From the NCBI GenBank assembly GCA_017483605.1, contig JAFUWG010000025.1, forward strand, positions 1 through 64,000: a stretch of 64,000 nucleotides of DNA. Reading direction: 5' to 3'. Both the position numbers and the translations under genes were made by a program. The notes under the pieces were generated by a model. The model did no database searches. It was not told the origin of the DNA and worked only from the letters and a program-made list of their open reading frames with translations. The DNA comes from Bacteroidaceae bacterium (GTDB taxonomy: Bacteria > Bacteroidota > Bacteroidia > Bacteroidales > Bacteroidaceae). This document shows, in pieces, positions 33,895 through 42,608 of the stretch; the stretch's first letter is position 1; each line of letters opens with the position of its first letter.

Positions 33895-34770
33895 ATGAAA
33901 ATTGGAATCATTCAAATAGCCTGTTCAGCCGACGCACAAAAGAACAAGGAGTACTTGGCTGAAGGCATTCGAAAGGCTGCCAAGGAGGGTGCCGAACTGG
34001 TGGTCATGCAGGAACTGCATAACTCGTTGTATTTCTGCCAAACCGAGTGTACCGACCATTTCGATTTGGCTGAACCTATTCCTGGACCCTCTACGGAATT
34101 TTTCGGGCAGTTGGCACGCAAGTTGGGTGTGGTCATCGTCACATCGCTCTTCGAGAAACGGGCGGCAGGGCTGTACCACAACACGGCGGTGGTGCTGGAA
34201 CGTGACGGAAGCATTGCCGGGAAGTATCGCAAGATGCACATTCCCGACGACCCAGCCTACTACGAGAAGTTCTATTTCACTCCCGGCGACCTCGGTTTCC
34301 ATCCCATCCAGACGAGTGTGGGACGGCTGGGTGTGCAGGTGTGCTGGGATCAGTGGTATCCCGAAGGAGCACGGCTGATGGCACTGCAAGGGGCAGAACT
34401 GCTCATCTATCCGACCGCCATCGGTTACGAATCGAGCGACACTCCCGAGGAGCAGGAGCGTCAGCGTGAAGCATGGACAACAGTGCAGAGAGGTCATGCG
34501 GTGGCAAACGGATTGCCCGTGATTGCCGTGAACCGCACAGGACACGAGCCCGACCCGTCAGGACAGACGCATGGCATCCAGTTCTGGGGAAGCAGTTTCG
34601 TGGCAGGTCCACAGGGCGAACTGCTCTATCGTGCCCCCAAGGACGAGGAGGTGGTAGAAGTCATCGACATCGACATGAAACGCAGCGAAAACGTGCGTCG
34701 CTGGTGGCCCTTCCTCCGAGACCGCCGCATCGAAGAGTTTGGTGGATTGACACGGCGATTTATTGATTAA
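33895..34770 (+). CDS. aguB: N-carbamoylputrescine amidase
   Basis: A 291-residue nitrilase-superfamily enzyme that hydrolyses N-carbamoylputrescine to putrescine, CO2 and ammonia. The catalytic triad is visible: Glu40 (VVMQELHNSLYF), Lys113 (YRKMHIPDDPAYYEKFYF) and Cys150 (GVQVCWDQWYPEGAR). These surrounding sequences are characteristic of the AguB branch. The upstream enzyme, agmatine deiminase, is encoded 25 kb away at 59593, so the two steps are in the same window but not one operon. It is cytoplasmic and transcribed alone. Confidence 0.95.
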   Translation: MKIGIIQIACSADAQKNKEYLAEGIRKAAKEGAELVVMQELHNSLYFCQTECTDHFDLAEPIPGPSTEFFGQLARKLGVVIVTSLFEKRAAGLYHNTAVVLERDGSIAGKYRKMHIPDDPAYYEKFYFTPGDLGFHPIQTSVGRLGVQVCWDQWYPEGARLMALQGAELLIYPTAIGYESSDTPEEQERQREAWTTVQRGHAVANGLPVIAVNRTGHEPDPSGQTHGIQFWGSSFVAGPQGELLYRAPKDEEVVEVIDIDMKRSENVRRWWPFLRDRRIEEFGGLTRRFID

Positions 34771-34773
34771 CGA

Positions 34774-34816
34774 CTATCCCCCGTGTGCCTTAGCAAGCAA
34801 GGTGCACGGGGGATAG
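34774..34816. terminator. Hairpin between convergent aguB and GHL10 genes
   Basis: CTATCCCCCGTG and CACGGGGGATAG enclose inner CCTT/AAGG pairs with two mismatched bases between, and a 7-base loop. It lies just after aguB and merges into the 23-bp repeat array. Confidence 0.65.
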
Positions 34817-34920
34817 CCGCATAGGCTCACGAGGGTTAGCCGCAGAGGCTCGTGAGCAATAGCGGCTAAGGCTCACAGGGGATAGCGGCTACTGTTTCTG
34901 GGGGATAGCCGCTAACGTTT
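34791..34920. repeat. 23-bp-period array, locus 4
   Basis: Units begin at 34791, 34814, 34837, 34860, 34883 and 34906 (partial), each 23 bp apart. Most begin TAGC[CG]GC, several contain GGCTCACGAG or its inverse. The last unit reaches the stop of the GHL10 gene. Related units occur at 44144 and 54321. Confidence 0.9.
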
Positions 34921-36413
34921 CAGAGTTTTACTTTTGCTGGTTTTGATTCGTTGTGAAGACGGTCAAGCGCCGTCACCACAAAGGTTGTGCCACGTTTGGG
35001 CGATGGCACGGTGTAGCGTGTGTCTTGGGTGATGGCAACGATGTTCTCCGCCGAATTGAGGTTGATTTTCTCGCCCTGCTTGAAGCGGTAGATGACATAC
35101 TGACGAGCCTTGTCCATTTCCTGCTTGCCCTTCGGAGCCTCCCACGAAAGGATGGTGCCGGTCATGGCGTAAGTCTTGGCAGAAAGGCTCTTGGGTTTAC
35201 CTGGGGCTTTGCCGTCGATGAAAGTCATCAAGGGTTGCAAAGCGGGTGTAGCATGGTAAACCTGTTCCAAAACGGTACGGTAGTTGCCGGGATTGTTCAC
35301 CACAGCAGCGGCATACCACTGGCAAGAGCCCTGCACATGGGCAAGGGCACGCTGAAGGTCGTACTTCACACGCATCTGGTGAGAAGCGGGGTTGCTGGGG
35401 TCAGCACCCTTGACAGTACGTTCCACATCCTGACCGATGAAAAGTGGACGCTGATTGCAGTAGTCATTCCACCAATAGAGCAGTTTCTCATAATCGGCAG
35501 CCTTGGTGCCAATGTTCCAGTAAATCTGCGGAATGTTATAATCGACCCAACCCTGCTTGGTCCACAGCACGATGTCGGCATAGAGGTCATCGTAGTTCTG
35601 AGTGCCGCTGGTGGCACTGCCCTCTCGACAATTCTCACCCGTGGGACTGTTGCGATAGATGCCGAAAGGCGACACGCCAAACTTGACCCACGGCTTGACG
35701 GAACGCACGAGATAGTGGAGGTCGCGGATGAGCAGGCTCACGTTGTCACGTCGCCAGTCCTCGATGGTGGCAAATCCACGAGGGTCTGCCTGAAAGTAGG
35801 ACTCGTCGGGCAGTGCGATACCCTTCACGGGATAGGGATAGAAGTAGTCGTCCATGTGGATGCCGTCCACATCGTAGTGCTCCAAGATGTCTTCCACCAC
35901 CATGCAGGTGTAGGTGCGGTTCTCGGGCAAAGCGGGATTGAAGATGTAAAGTCCGTCATACTCGAACACACGCTCGGGATGCTTCACGACGGCATGATTC
36001 ACAGCAAGTTCCGTCGTACCTTTCGTCTTGGCACGATAAGGGTTAATCCATGCATGACACTCCATGTTTCGCTTGTGGCACTCGTCCACCATCCACGCCA
36101 GAGGGTCCCATCCATCGGAGGGTGCAGTACCCTGTTTGCCAGTCAGATAGCGTGACCAAGGCTCGTAGTTGGAACGATAGAGTGCATCGCCCTCGGCACG
36201 TACCTGAAAGAGGATGGCATTGATGCCGCACTTCTGCAAGACATCGAGTTGCGAGGAGAGCATCTGGCGTATCTGCTCGGGCGACTTGCCGAGATACTGT
36301 CCGTTGACACACTGAATCCAGGCACCACGGAACTCTCGCTTGGGATTGGCGGCATGGAGGGTCATCCATGACAAACTCATAAAGAAAAACAAGAAAAGCG
36401 TCAAGCGTTTCAT
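34920..36413 (-). CDS. Secreted GHL10-type glycoside hydrolase
   Basis: A 497-residue protein from ATG 36413 with a signal peptide (MKRLTLFLFFFMSLSWMTLHA). The barrel domain shows the DUF187/GHL10 signatures: FRGAWIQCVNG, the INAILFQVRAEGDALY segment, HAWINPYRA, VDGIHMDDYFYPYP with paired Asp, and WVDYNIPQIYWNIG. A fibronectin-like C-terminal domain follows (KAPGKPKSLSAK...). Family members such as YngK are putative cell-wall or glycan hydrolases; activity is poorly defined. It follows the phospholipase D-like gene after 48 bases in the long minus-strand run. Confidence 0.9.
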   Translation of the reverse strand: MKRLTLFLFFFMSLSWMTLHAANPKREFRGAWIQCVNGQYLGKSPEQIRQMLSSQLDVLQKCGINAILFQVRAEGDALYRSNYEPWSRYLTGKQGTAPSDGWDPLAWMVDECHKRNMECHAWINPYRAKTKGTTELAVNHAVVKHPERVFEYDGLYIFNPALPENRTYTCMVVEDILEHYDVDGIHMDDYFYPYPVKGIALPDESYFQADPRGFATIEDWRRDNVSLLIRDLHYLVRSVKPWVKFGVSPFGIYRNSPTGENCREGSATSGTQNYDDLYADIVLWTKQGWVDYNIPQIYWNIGTKAADYEKLLYWWNDYCNQRPLFIGQDVERTVKGADPSNPASHQMRVKYDLQRALAHVQGSCQWYAAAVVNNPGNYRTVLEQVYHATPALQPLMTFIDGKAPGKPKSLSAKTYAMTGTILSWEAPKGKQEMDKARQYVIYRFKQGEKINLNSAENIVAITQDTRYTVPSPKRGTTFVVTALDRLHNESKPAKVKL

Positions 36414-36461
36414 ATTCAACGATTTATCAATTATCAATTTCTGTTATCTATTTTCTATTCC

Positions 36462-37697
36462 TCACAAGAAAGGAGTCAACAGGTTTCCGAACCATCCCTG
36501 AAACTTCTTGCTTGCCGTTCGTGTGCCCCAATACCCTTTCTCCATCGGCTTTGAAGACTTCAATTGTTCGTTGAACAAGTCGGTCAGTTCTTTGGTCGTC
36601 TTCTTGCTGAAAATCACGGTGTTGACTTCGTAGTCGCACCGCAGGGAACGGGCATCCATATTGCTGGAACCCACCGTGCAATAGAGGTCGTCCACCATCA
36701 TGATTTTCGTGTGATGGAAGCCGCCGTAATAGAGGTACACTTTTGCCCCACGCTTGGCGAGGTTGTTGCCCACATAGTGGGATGCCTCGGGCGTGAGTGG
36801 AATGTCGCTCTTGGCAGAGAGGAGAATCTGCACATCCACCCCACGGTCAATGGCATCTTTCAGCGCCTTACGCACCTTGTGGGTAGGCACGAAATAGGGA
36901 TTGATGAGTAGCACCTTATGCTGTGCCGTGTTGAGCATCTCGGCAAAGAGGTCGCGGATGGCATCTGCACTGCGGAGCGGATGGCGGTCGATGATAGCAA
37001 GTCGCTGATTGTCATGGCTCGGAATGTGCTCAGGGAAGTATTTGGCACCCGACAAGAACTCGCCAGTCGCCTTGTACCACATACGACAGAAAATCTCGTG
37101 CAGTTCGTTCACCACAGGGCCTTCCAGGTGCATGTGCATGTCGTGCCAGTCGCCAATTTCAGGAATGCCCTCGATGTAGTAGTCTGCCACGTTCATACCG
37201 CCCGTGTAGGCAATCTTCCCGTCGATGACCACAATCTTGCGGTGGTCGCGGGGAATGATGTGGTTGACCCACGGGAAACGGATGGGGTCGAACTTGACCA
37301 ACTGGATGCCAAGCGAGCAGATGGAGTCGTGCATCTGGGACTTGATGGGCTTGTTGTTGGAAGAATTGCCAAAGGCGTCGTAGAGGGCACGCACTTCGAC
37401 ACCCTGAGCGGCTTTCTCTGCCAGCAGATGGAAGAGAAGCCCGGCAATGGAGTCGTTGCGGAAGTTGAAGTATTCGAGGTGAATGAACGACTTGGCACCA
37501 CGCACCGCTGCAAAGAGGTCCTCAAACTTATCGTGCCCCGTCTTCAGCAGGTCAACAGAATTGCCATCGACAATGTGGACGCCACGCTGCCGCAGGTGAG
37601 CCGCCATGATGCTGTCGGAGGTGGTCTGCTGAACGGTCAACTGGGCATGAAGCGTAAGCGAACAAAAGGTCAGGATGACTAAAAGTAACCTTCTCAT
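36462..37697 (-). CDS. Phospholipase D/cardiolipin synthase-like protein
   Basis: A 411-residue protein with two HKD motifs: His152-Lys154-Asp159 (RDHRKIVVIDGKIAYTGGMN) and His329-Lys331-Asp336 (FHHTKIMMVDDLYCTVGSSN). Both are complete, so a phosphatidyl transfer or hydrolysis reaction is likely. The domain order fits cardiolipin synthases. It has a cleavable-looking signal (MRRLLLVILTFCSLTLHAQ) instead of the usual two N-terminal membrane helices, so it probably acts in the periplasm. Its start overlaps the GDSL hydrolase stop by 4 bases. Confidence 0.9.
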   Translation of the reverse strand: MRRLLLVILTFCSLTLHAQLTVQQTTSDSIMAAHLRQRGVHIVDGNSVDLLKTGHDKFEDLFAAVRGAKSFIHLEYFNFRNDSIAGLLFHLLAEKAAQGVEVRALYDAFGNSSNNKPIKSQMHDSICSLGIQLVKFDPIRFPWVNHIIPRDHRKIVVIDGKIAYTGGMNVADYYIEGIPEIGDWHDMHMHLEGPVVNELHEIFCRMWYKATGEFLSGAKYFPEHIPSHDNQRLAIIDRHPLRSADAIRDLFAEMLNTAQHKVLLINPYFVPTHKVRKALKDAIDRGVDVQILLSAKSDIPLTPEASHYVGNNLAKRGAKVYLYYGGFHHTKIMMVDDLYCTVGSSNMDARSLRCDYEVNTVIFSKKTTKELTDLFNEQLKSSKPMEKGYWGTRTASKKFQGWFGNLLTPFL

Positions 37698-38401
37698 TTC
37701 TTTTTCTTATGACTTTTTTTCACGTAGGCATCTACCTGATTGGCAATCTCTTGCATACCAGCAATGGAGGGATGTCCCGCCTTCTTCTCGATGTCGTGAA
37801 GCACAATGACCGGCACCTCATAGCGGTCGCAGATTTTGAAGACCGAAGCATCGATTTCATCCCGCAAATCGCTGTTCAGAATGAAGTACATCTGCACGTT
37901 CAGGTAGCGATGGGTCATGTAGTCGAGCAATTTGGCAAGCGACGGACGGAAGGACTTGAGGTCTTCGGTGGTCCAGTCGCTGTATTTGTACTCTCCGATA
38001 GGCGATGGCACCCACGAATCGTTGGTGGCACCGAAGATGAAGATGATGTCGGGATTGCCCAGATTGGGGGCACGGGTGACGAACGAACGAGGCGTGTAAT
38101 CCTCGCCGCGATAGCCCGAAGAGGAGATGGTGGAACCGCTGTAGGAGTTGTTGATGCAGAGTTTCCAACCGTTGCGTTTGATGAGTTGATGCCACCAGGT
38201 CTGCTCCACACGGGTCACGTCGTTGTCCTTCTGGCGGCGGGTGGAAAAGTACCACGGCTCGTTAGTGTCGGGCGTGATGTACCCCTCGAAGGTGGAGTAA
38301 CTGTCACCCAAGATGGCGACGGAAATCTGATGTCCTTTCTGTGCCCACGAAACACTGAAAGTTAAAATAGAGAGTAATAATGCTAAGTATAACTTTCTCA
38401 T
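37694..38401 (-). CDS. Secreted SGNH/GDSL hydrolase
   Basis: A 235-residue protein with a signal peptide ending SVSWAQ. The block I motif is AILGDSYS with nucleophile Ser34, block II is around NNSYSGSTI, block III is FGATNDS, and a His lies in GHPSIAGM near the C-terminus. Such enzymes deacetylate or de-esterify glycans or lipids. It has a 4-base overlap with the phospholipase D-like gene and a 4-base gap from ung, indicating a tight operon. Confidence 0.88.
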   Translation of the reverse strand: MRKLYLALLLSILTFSVSWAQKGHQISVAILGDSYSTFEGYITPDTNEPWYFSTRRQKDNDVTRVEQTWWHQLIKRNGWKLCINNSYSGSTISSSGYRGEDYTPRSFVTRAPNLGNPDIIFIFGATNDSWVPSPIGEYKYSDWTTEDLKSFRPSLAKLLDYMTHRYLNVQMYFILNSDLRDEIDASVFKICDRYEVPVIVLHDIEKKAGHPSIAGMQEIANQVDAYVKKSHKKKK

Positions 38402-38405
38402 ACGA

Positions 38406-39071
38406 TTACCAATTTATAGGTTGTTGATGATGTTGCTGCAGATATTGATTACAGATGCTGAAGTGATGATTGCCGAAAAAGCCCCGGTAGGCAGACAGCG
38501 GCGAGGGGTGTGCGGAGCGGAGGATGCAGTGCTTGGAGGCATCGATGAGTGGTGCCTTGCTCTGTGCATAACTGCCCCACAGGATGAAGACCACATGCTC
38601 CTTTTCGCGACTCACCAAGCGGATGACGGCATCGGTAAATTCTTCCCAACCTTGCCGCTGATGACTGGCGGCGGCATGGGCACGGACGGTCAGCGTAGCG
38701 TTGAGCAGAAGCACGCCCTGTTGTGCCCAGCGGGTCAGGTTGCCTGATGGCGGAATGGGAGTGCCAAGGTCGGTCTGTATCTCGGTGAAGATGTTGCGGA
38801 GCGACGGAGGAAAGGGCACGCCATCGTTGACGGAGAAGCACAACCCATGTGCCTGTCCTGGTTCGTGATAGGGATCTTGCCCGATGAGCACCACCTTCAC
38901 AGCAGGAAGCGGACAGAGGTTGAATGCATTGAAAATCAGTGCTCCAGGAGGATAGCACATGCCCTGTGCGTATTCCTTCTTGACGAACTGAATCAACTGC
39001 TCGAAGTAAGGCTTGTCAAACTCCGGTTGCAGTTTTTCCTGCCAAGATGCTTCTATCTGTACTTTTGCCAT
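38406..39071 (-). CDS. ung: Uracil-DNA glycosylase
   Basis: A 221-residue family 1 UDG that removes uracil from DNA. The water-activating motif GQDPYH (Asp66) and the minor-groove loop [13 protein letters not shown] are intact, as are FxxSLxNIF-like [11 protein letters not shown] and LLLNATLTV. Length and motifs are normal for bacterial Ung. It lies 46 bases downstream of the PqqD-like gene and 4 bases before the GDSL gene; the neighbours are unrelated to DNA repair. Confidence 0.96.
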   Translation of the reverse strand: MAKVQIEASWQEKLQPEFDKPYFEQLIQFVKKEYAQGMCYPPGALIFNAFNLCPLPAVKVVLIGQDPYHEPGQAHGLCFSVNDGVPFPPSLRNIFTEIQTDLGTPIPPSGNLTRWAQQGVLLLNATLTVRAHAAASHQRQGWEEFTDAVIRLVSREKEHVVFILWGSYAQSKAPLIDASKHCILRSAHPSPLSAYRGFFGNHHFSICNQYLQQHHQQPINW

Positions 39072-39117
39072 ATCTCTTCTTGAATCAATGAATAAAAAGA
39101 TTCACCCCTGCGTCCTT

Positions 39118-39387
39118 TCAAGGATTGATGAGCCCCACTTCTTTCCACGACTGCACCAACTCCTTCACATCCTTTTGTGCAACCTCCTCATTCACTTCGT
39201 ACTCCTCAAGCAAGACATTCACCAGTTCATCTTCCGTAAAATCCTTGTCCTGCATTTTGTTCCACAGGAAAGCCGCCGTTTCATTCAGCGTGATGACTTT
39301 GGTGAAGTCAATGTTCTCCACACCGTGAGCAATAATGATGTTTTCACCACAAATATTGCGTATTTCAAATCCACTTTTGATTCTCAT
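39118..39387 (-). CDS. PqqD-like peptide-binding protein
   Basis: An 89-residue protein from ATG 39387 (MRIKSGFEIRNICGENIIIAHG); a GTG-started extension to 39435 is not supported. The fold pattern (FTKVITLNETAAFLWNKMQDKDFTEDELVNVLLEEYEVNEEVAQKDV...) is that of PqqD, the RiPP recognition element that binds leader peptides for modification. No radical SAM enzyme or asparagine-synthetase-like cyclase is adjacent, but an S26 peptidase and an HprK-like protein are, as in some lasso and other peptide clusters. The partner peptide is not found. Confidence 0.85.
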   Translation of the reverse strand: MRIKSGFEIRNICGENIIIAHGVENIDFTKVITLNETAAFLWNKMQDKDFTEDELVNVLLEEYEVNEEVAQKDVKELVQSWKEVGLINP

Positions 39388-39441
39388 ATTGATTGCTGTT
39401 CTTTGTTTCTGTTTACTTTTGAAGTGCTTCCACACTTTCTC

Positions 39442-39918
39442 TCACTTCCTTTTCCATCTCTCTGGCAACTGGTGCATCCACACCAAGCGGTAAAACGCCA
39501 GCAGATAGCGGCGAACAGGCAGAAGCCGGGGCCAAAGTGCCGAATAGAGTTTCCACGTGCGGGAAGTCGCAAGGTCGTATGTCTTGCCCTTTCGCACCAC
39601 TTTCACCAACTTTGCCCGCACATTCGACAGCGGAAAGACCTCCGTGCCCACAATGTTGCCGTCGCCTCGCATGGTCACAATGCCATTTTCAATCTTCTCT
39701 ATCCGATGGCAAACAAACGTGCCTTTTGTGACCTCTGCCAATATTGCATCGCCCACAGAAAGGTCGGTCACCTTGCCGAACACCAATGCGTCGCGGCTAT
39801 CCTCAACAAAAGGACGCATACTGTTGCCACGAGCAGTAATCGTCACCAAATGCCCTTCATTCACCAACTGCACAACCTGCGGCAGCAGCACATTATTTTC
39901 TTTCGATATCTTTTGCAT
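39442..39918 (-). CDS. S24/S26 signal peptidase-like protein, Ser-His type
   Basis: A 158-residue protein from ATG 39918, eight bases after the upstream stop. The nucleophile motif is TARGNSMRPF (Ser33). The second motif is FVCHRIEKI, with His71 where most bacterial type I signal peptidases have Lys, and GDGN (Asp86) follows. This is the SipW/Sec11 (ER-type) active site. The N-terminal membrane helix of ordinary signal peptidases is missing; a basic, Trp-rich tail could touch the membrane. It probably cleaves a small set of peptides, perhaps the substrate of the neighbouring PqqD-like protein. Confidence 0.85.
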   Translation of the reverse strand: MQKISKENNVLLPQVVQLVNEGHLVTITARGNSMRPFVEDSRDALVFGKVTDLSVGDAILAEVTKGTFVCHRIEKIENGIVTMRGDGNIVGTEVFPLSNVRAKLVKVVRKGKTYDLATSRTWKLYSALWPRLLPVRRYLLAFYRLVWMHQLPERWKRK

Positions 39919-39926
39919 AGACAAAT

Positions 39927-40844
39927 TCAACTTTTAAGCCCCTGACTCATCGTTTCGTAACTCAACCGACATGCCGCTTCATCAGGCAGGTTTTCCAAGA
40001 AATAGACAGGCACCTGCTCCAGCAACACTCCTATCGTGTCATTCACAGCCACATAATTCGTTCTGTCCCATTTCATCACCGAGCACGAAGAAAGCAGACT
40101 TGCGTATGCCTCGAAGGTCTCCATGCGACGAATCCGGTTGTGAGGAGCCTGCTTCAGTTGCAGAAATCCGCCGATGGGGGCTTCCACATCGCGGTAGCAG
40201 GGAGTCTTGCCGCTCCAGGGAGAACCAAACACCCGCACTACCCCATCTTCACACACCCTCACCACGGGGTTATCGTCGTTCATCAGGTCTGTACCCTCAA
40301 TGTATCTGAGCCAATTGGCGGTGTGGGTACTCTTGCCCGTCCCGCTCTCGCCAAGACACAGATAGCCTCTGCCGTCTTTCCGCACCACCGACGCGTGCAT
40401 CAGCACCGTCTGTTTCGTCGCGCCTGCAAAGGCATACATCATCATCAACGCCGTATTCAAGCCGAAACTCCGCATCTCTGCATCCCCATTCAAACACACC
40501 TTGGCTGAGGAGAAATCAGGAGTCGCCTGCAAGAGACTGCACCGACGCCTCAAGGCATCGATGGTGAGAAACTGGTAGGTTCCATCCGCTAAGCGATAGA
40601 CCTCATTCACCTCATCGCCACAAGGGAATTTGCCAATCTCCACACCTTTCTGCTGAGGCTCCCAACAGTCATCGACCACCAGCCGAAACAGCAGCGGCTC
40701 TTGAGCATCGGGAACCGATTCGTTCGTCTGCCGGAAAGGGGCACTCGAAGCCAACAGGTCTGGCGTGTTGCCGTCGCCCGTGAACTGCACACAATAGGTG
40801 TGCTGCCCTACCCGATAATAGACGTTTTCACTGCTGCCACACAT
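39927..40844 (-). CDS. HprK-like kinase domain protein
   Basis: A 305-residue protein from ATG 40844, which overlaps the preceding peptidase gene by 17 bases. The C-terminal half resembles HPr kinase: His150 in MHASVV, P-loop GESGTGKST (165-173), the acidic pair in LMNDDNPVV (190-191) and GSPWSGKTPCYRD. The N-terminal 140 residues are unrelated to HprK. HprK-like kinases occur in peptide biosynthesis loci, for example lasso peptides where they phosphorylate the peptide tail. Here the substrate is unknown, and the context (PqqD, S26 peptidase) favours a peptide. Confidence 0.82.
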   Translation of the reverse strand: MCGSSENVYYRVGQHTYCVQFTGDGNTPDLLASSAPFRQTNESVPDAQEPLLFRLVVDDCWEPQQKGVEIGKFPCGDEVNEVYRLADGTYQFLTIDALRRRCSLLQATPDFSSAKVCLNGDAEMRSFGLNTALMMMYAFAGATKQTVLMHASVVRKDGRGYLCLGESGTGKSTHTANWLRYIEGTDLMNDDNPVVRVCEDGVVRVFGSPWSGKTPCYRDVEAPIGGFLQLKQAPHNRIRRMETFEAYASLLSSCSVMKWDRTNYVAVNDTIGVLLEQVPVYFLENLPDEAACRLSYETMSQGLKS

Positions 40845-42111
40845 ACTTTCCCCACGCTGTGTCAAGATAGGATTCGTTGAACCGATAGTTGCTGCCATCG
40901 TATTTGCTGAGCGGCACAAACATGGTCACGCCACAGCACTGGTCGTCATCAATCGGATTGATTTGCCGGTTGAAGGCACTGTACCATCCATCGGCGTGAT
41001 AGCATGTTGCCACTTTGGCAACCTCTTTCTGCCACGCCGCAAAGCCATCTTCGTCAAGCACTTGACGCATGATTCCCTGCATATCGTACATATCAGGAAT
41101 TTCACTGTTCCAAATGCCATAGCGGAAATAGTCGAGCAACGAGCCATAGGAAGCACCAAGTAAATCCTCCTGACGGTTTGCCACCACCGTCTTCATATAG
41201 GCGGCAAAGTTATCCAAACCACTTGTCTGCACAGACGACACAATGATGCCGTAGTCGGTGCGTACCGTGGTGTAATAGTCATAATATGCCTGCAACATCG
41301 CATCGGCATAGCCCGAAGCCTTGAACATGGCTGGCACCATCGTCTGATAGTACGCCCCGGGGCCTGGAATCTCCGCAGGAGAACCGATGACGTATTGGGT
41401 TGCCTTCCGCAGTTCGTATGCCACCTCCACACTCTGCATGAAGCAGGCGTCGAAAAACACAAAGTCCACTCCACCCTTCTGCTCCACCACGCGAGCCATA
41501 TCGGCAATGTTCATCTGATGGCCGTTGAGACTGGCGGAGGAGGTGTTTTGACCATTGTCGATGCCAAAGGAGCGACGGGCTTTAGAGGCTGCGTCTCCCG
41601 CATAGGTGGAAGGAATCCAACCCGACGCGTGAGACCACAGCACCAGTCCGTAACTCGTTGCTGGGTATTTCGACTGCACAAAATCGAGGGCGGCAGCCAA
41701 CTGGTCGGGCGAAGACGAGTTCTGATCTTCGTCGTAAGTCTTCACCGGAGTCATTGCCGACAGCGTGGTTTCCTTCGTGTTGCGGTCAATCACATAGAAT
41801 CGAGGCAACTGCGTATCATCCACATACAGCACCAGGCGGTCGTTCTGCCACAGGCCCTCTGTCTTCATTCCTGCCAGCATCTCACTCACGTCGGAATAGA
41901 GTTGCCCGTTCAGGCTGTTCTCTGCCACAACATAAACCAGCACCGTGCGGCTCTGTGCGTAGGCAGCATCGCCAGCAGGCTCGTCCTTGCTGTCGCTGTC
42001 CTTACACGCCGAAAACAGACAGGTTGCGACCGTACACATCAGCACAGCCACAACCTTTCTATAAAAGACGGAAGACATCATCAAATGCTTCATCATAACG
42101 CTAAAATCCAT
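40828..42111 (-). CDS. Clostripain-family (C11) cysteine peptidase lipoprotein
   Basis: A 427-residue protein with a lipoprotein signal (MCTVATCLFSAC, lipid Cys36). The C11 catalytic dyad is clear: His161 in LVLWSHASGW and Cys223 in FVFFDACFMQSVEVAYEL. Clostripain-like enzymes cleave after Arg or Lys and are often self-activated. Placement at the cell surface or periplasm is likely. It is translationally overlapped by the HprK-like gene and preceded by a small secreted protein gene, so these are probably made together. Confidence 0.9.
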   Translation of the reverse strand: MDFSVMMKHLMMSSVFYRKVVAVLMCTVATCLFSACKDSDSKDEPAGDAAYAQSRTVLVYVVAENSLNGQLYSDVSEMLAGMKTEGLWQNDRLVLYVDDTQLPRFYVIDRNTKETTLSAMTPVKTYDEDQNSSSPDQLAAALDFVQSKYPATSYGLVLWSHASGWIPSTYAGDAASKARRSFGIDNGQNTSSASLNGHQMNIADMARVVEQKGGVDFVFFDACFMQSVEVAYELRKATQYVIGSPAEIPGPGAYYQTMVPAMFKASGYADAMLQAYYDYYTTVRTDYGIIVSSVQTSGLDNFAAYMKTVVANRQEDLLGASYGSLLDYFRYGIWNSEIPDMYDMQGIMRQVLDEDGFAAWQKEVAKVATCYHADGWYSAFNRQINPIDDDQCCGVTMFVPLSKYDGSNYRFNESYLDTAWGKYVWQQ

Positions 42112-42125
42112 AAAAGAGAAGGGGG

Positions 42126-42596
42126 TTATTTCACTTCGTTCGCTTCATCTCCGCTCGAAGTGGCAAAAGCGTCCAGCGGATGTTTGAACGTAAATTGTTG
42201 GTCGTCAATCACCTTCAGTTTCGTTTCGGGATTGTCCAGATAGCGTTTCTTCACTTTGTAATACCTCTTCGAGAGTTTCTTACGCTCGGTCGAAAAGAAC
42301 ACACACGCCGTCTGCTTCTGCAAGTGGAGTTTGCCCTCCAGATAGAGTTTCAACTGCAGGCTGAACTCCGAACGATAGGGCAGAAACTTTGTTTTCTTCT
42401 CCACATCGATGCTGTCCACCTCGCAGATGCTCGTCACAAAAATCACCGAATCCGTCAACTGCTGGCTCACGCCAAACACATAAACCTTGCCTGTGCCTTT
42501 TCCGCCACTGACGCTGAGAGTCTCCGTCGGCTTCTTCTTGCCGAGGGCAGCCCCAGCCACGGTCAAGGCGATTGCAATCAAGAGTAGTTTCTTCAT
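42126..42596 (-). CDS. Conserved secreted protein of unknown function
   Basis: A 156-residue protein with a signal peptide (MKKLLLIAIALTVAGAALG). The mature part is basic and beta-rich, with the segments KVYVFGVSQQLTDSVIFVTSI and KKTKFLPYRSEFSLQLKLYLEGKL, then VFFSTERKKLSKRYYKVKKRYL. I recognise the general type from Bacteroidetes genomes but know no function. It lies 12 bases after rpoD and 14 bases before the C11 peptidase gene, so it belongs to the same transcript as both. Confidence 0.75.
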   Translation of the reverse strand: MKKLLLIAIALTVAGAALGKKKPTETLSVSGGKGTGKVYVFGVSQQLTDSVIFVTSICEVDSIDVEKKTKFLPYRSEFSLQLKLYLEGKLHLQKQTACVFFSTERKKLSKRYYKVKKRYLDNPETKLKVIDDQQFTFKHPLDAFATSSGDEANEVK

Positions 42597-42608
42597 ATCC
42601 CGTTCCGA

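Noticed and set aside
34791..34920. The 23-bp arrays as CRISPR loci
   Set aside because: Units are contiguous and 23 bp long with no unique spacers, repeat and spacer cannot be told apart, and no cas genes are present.
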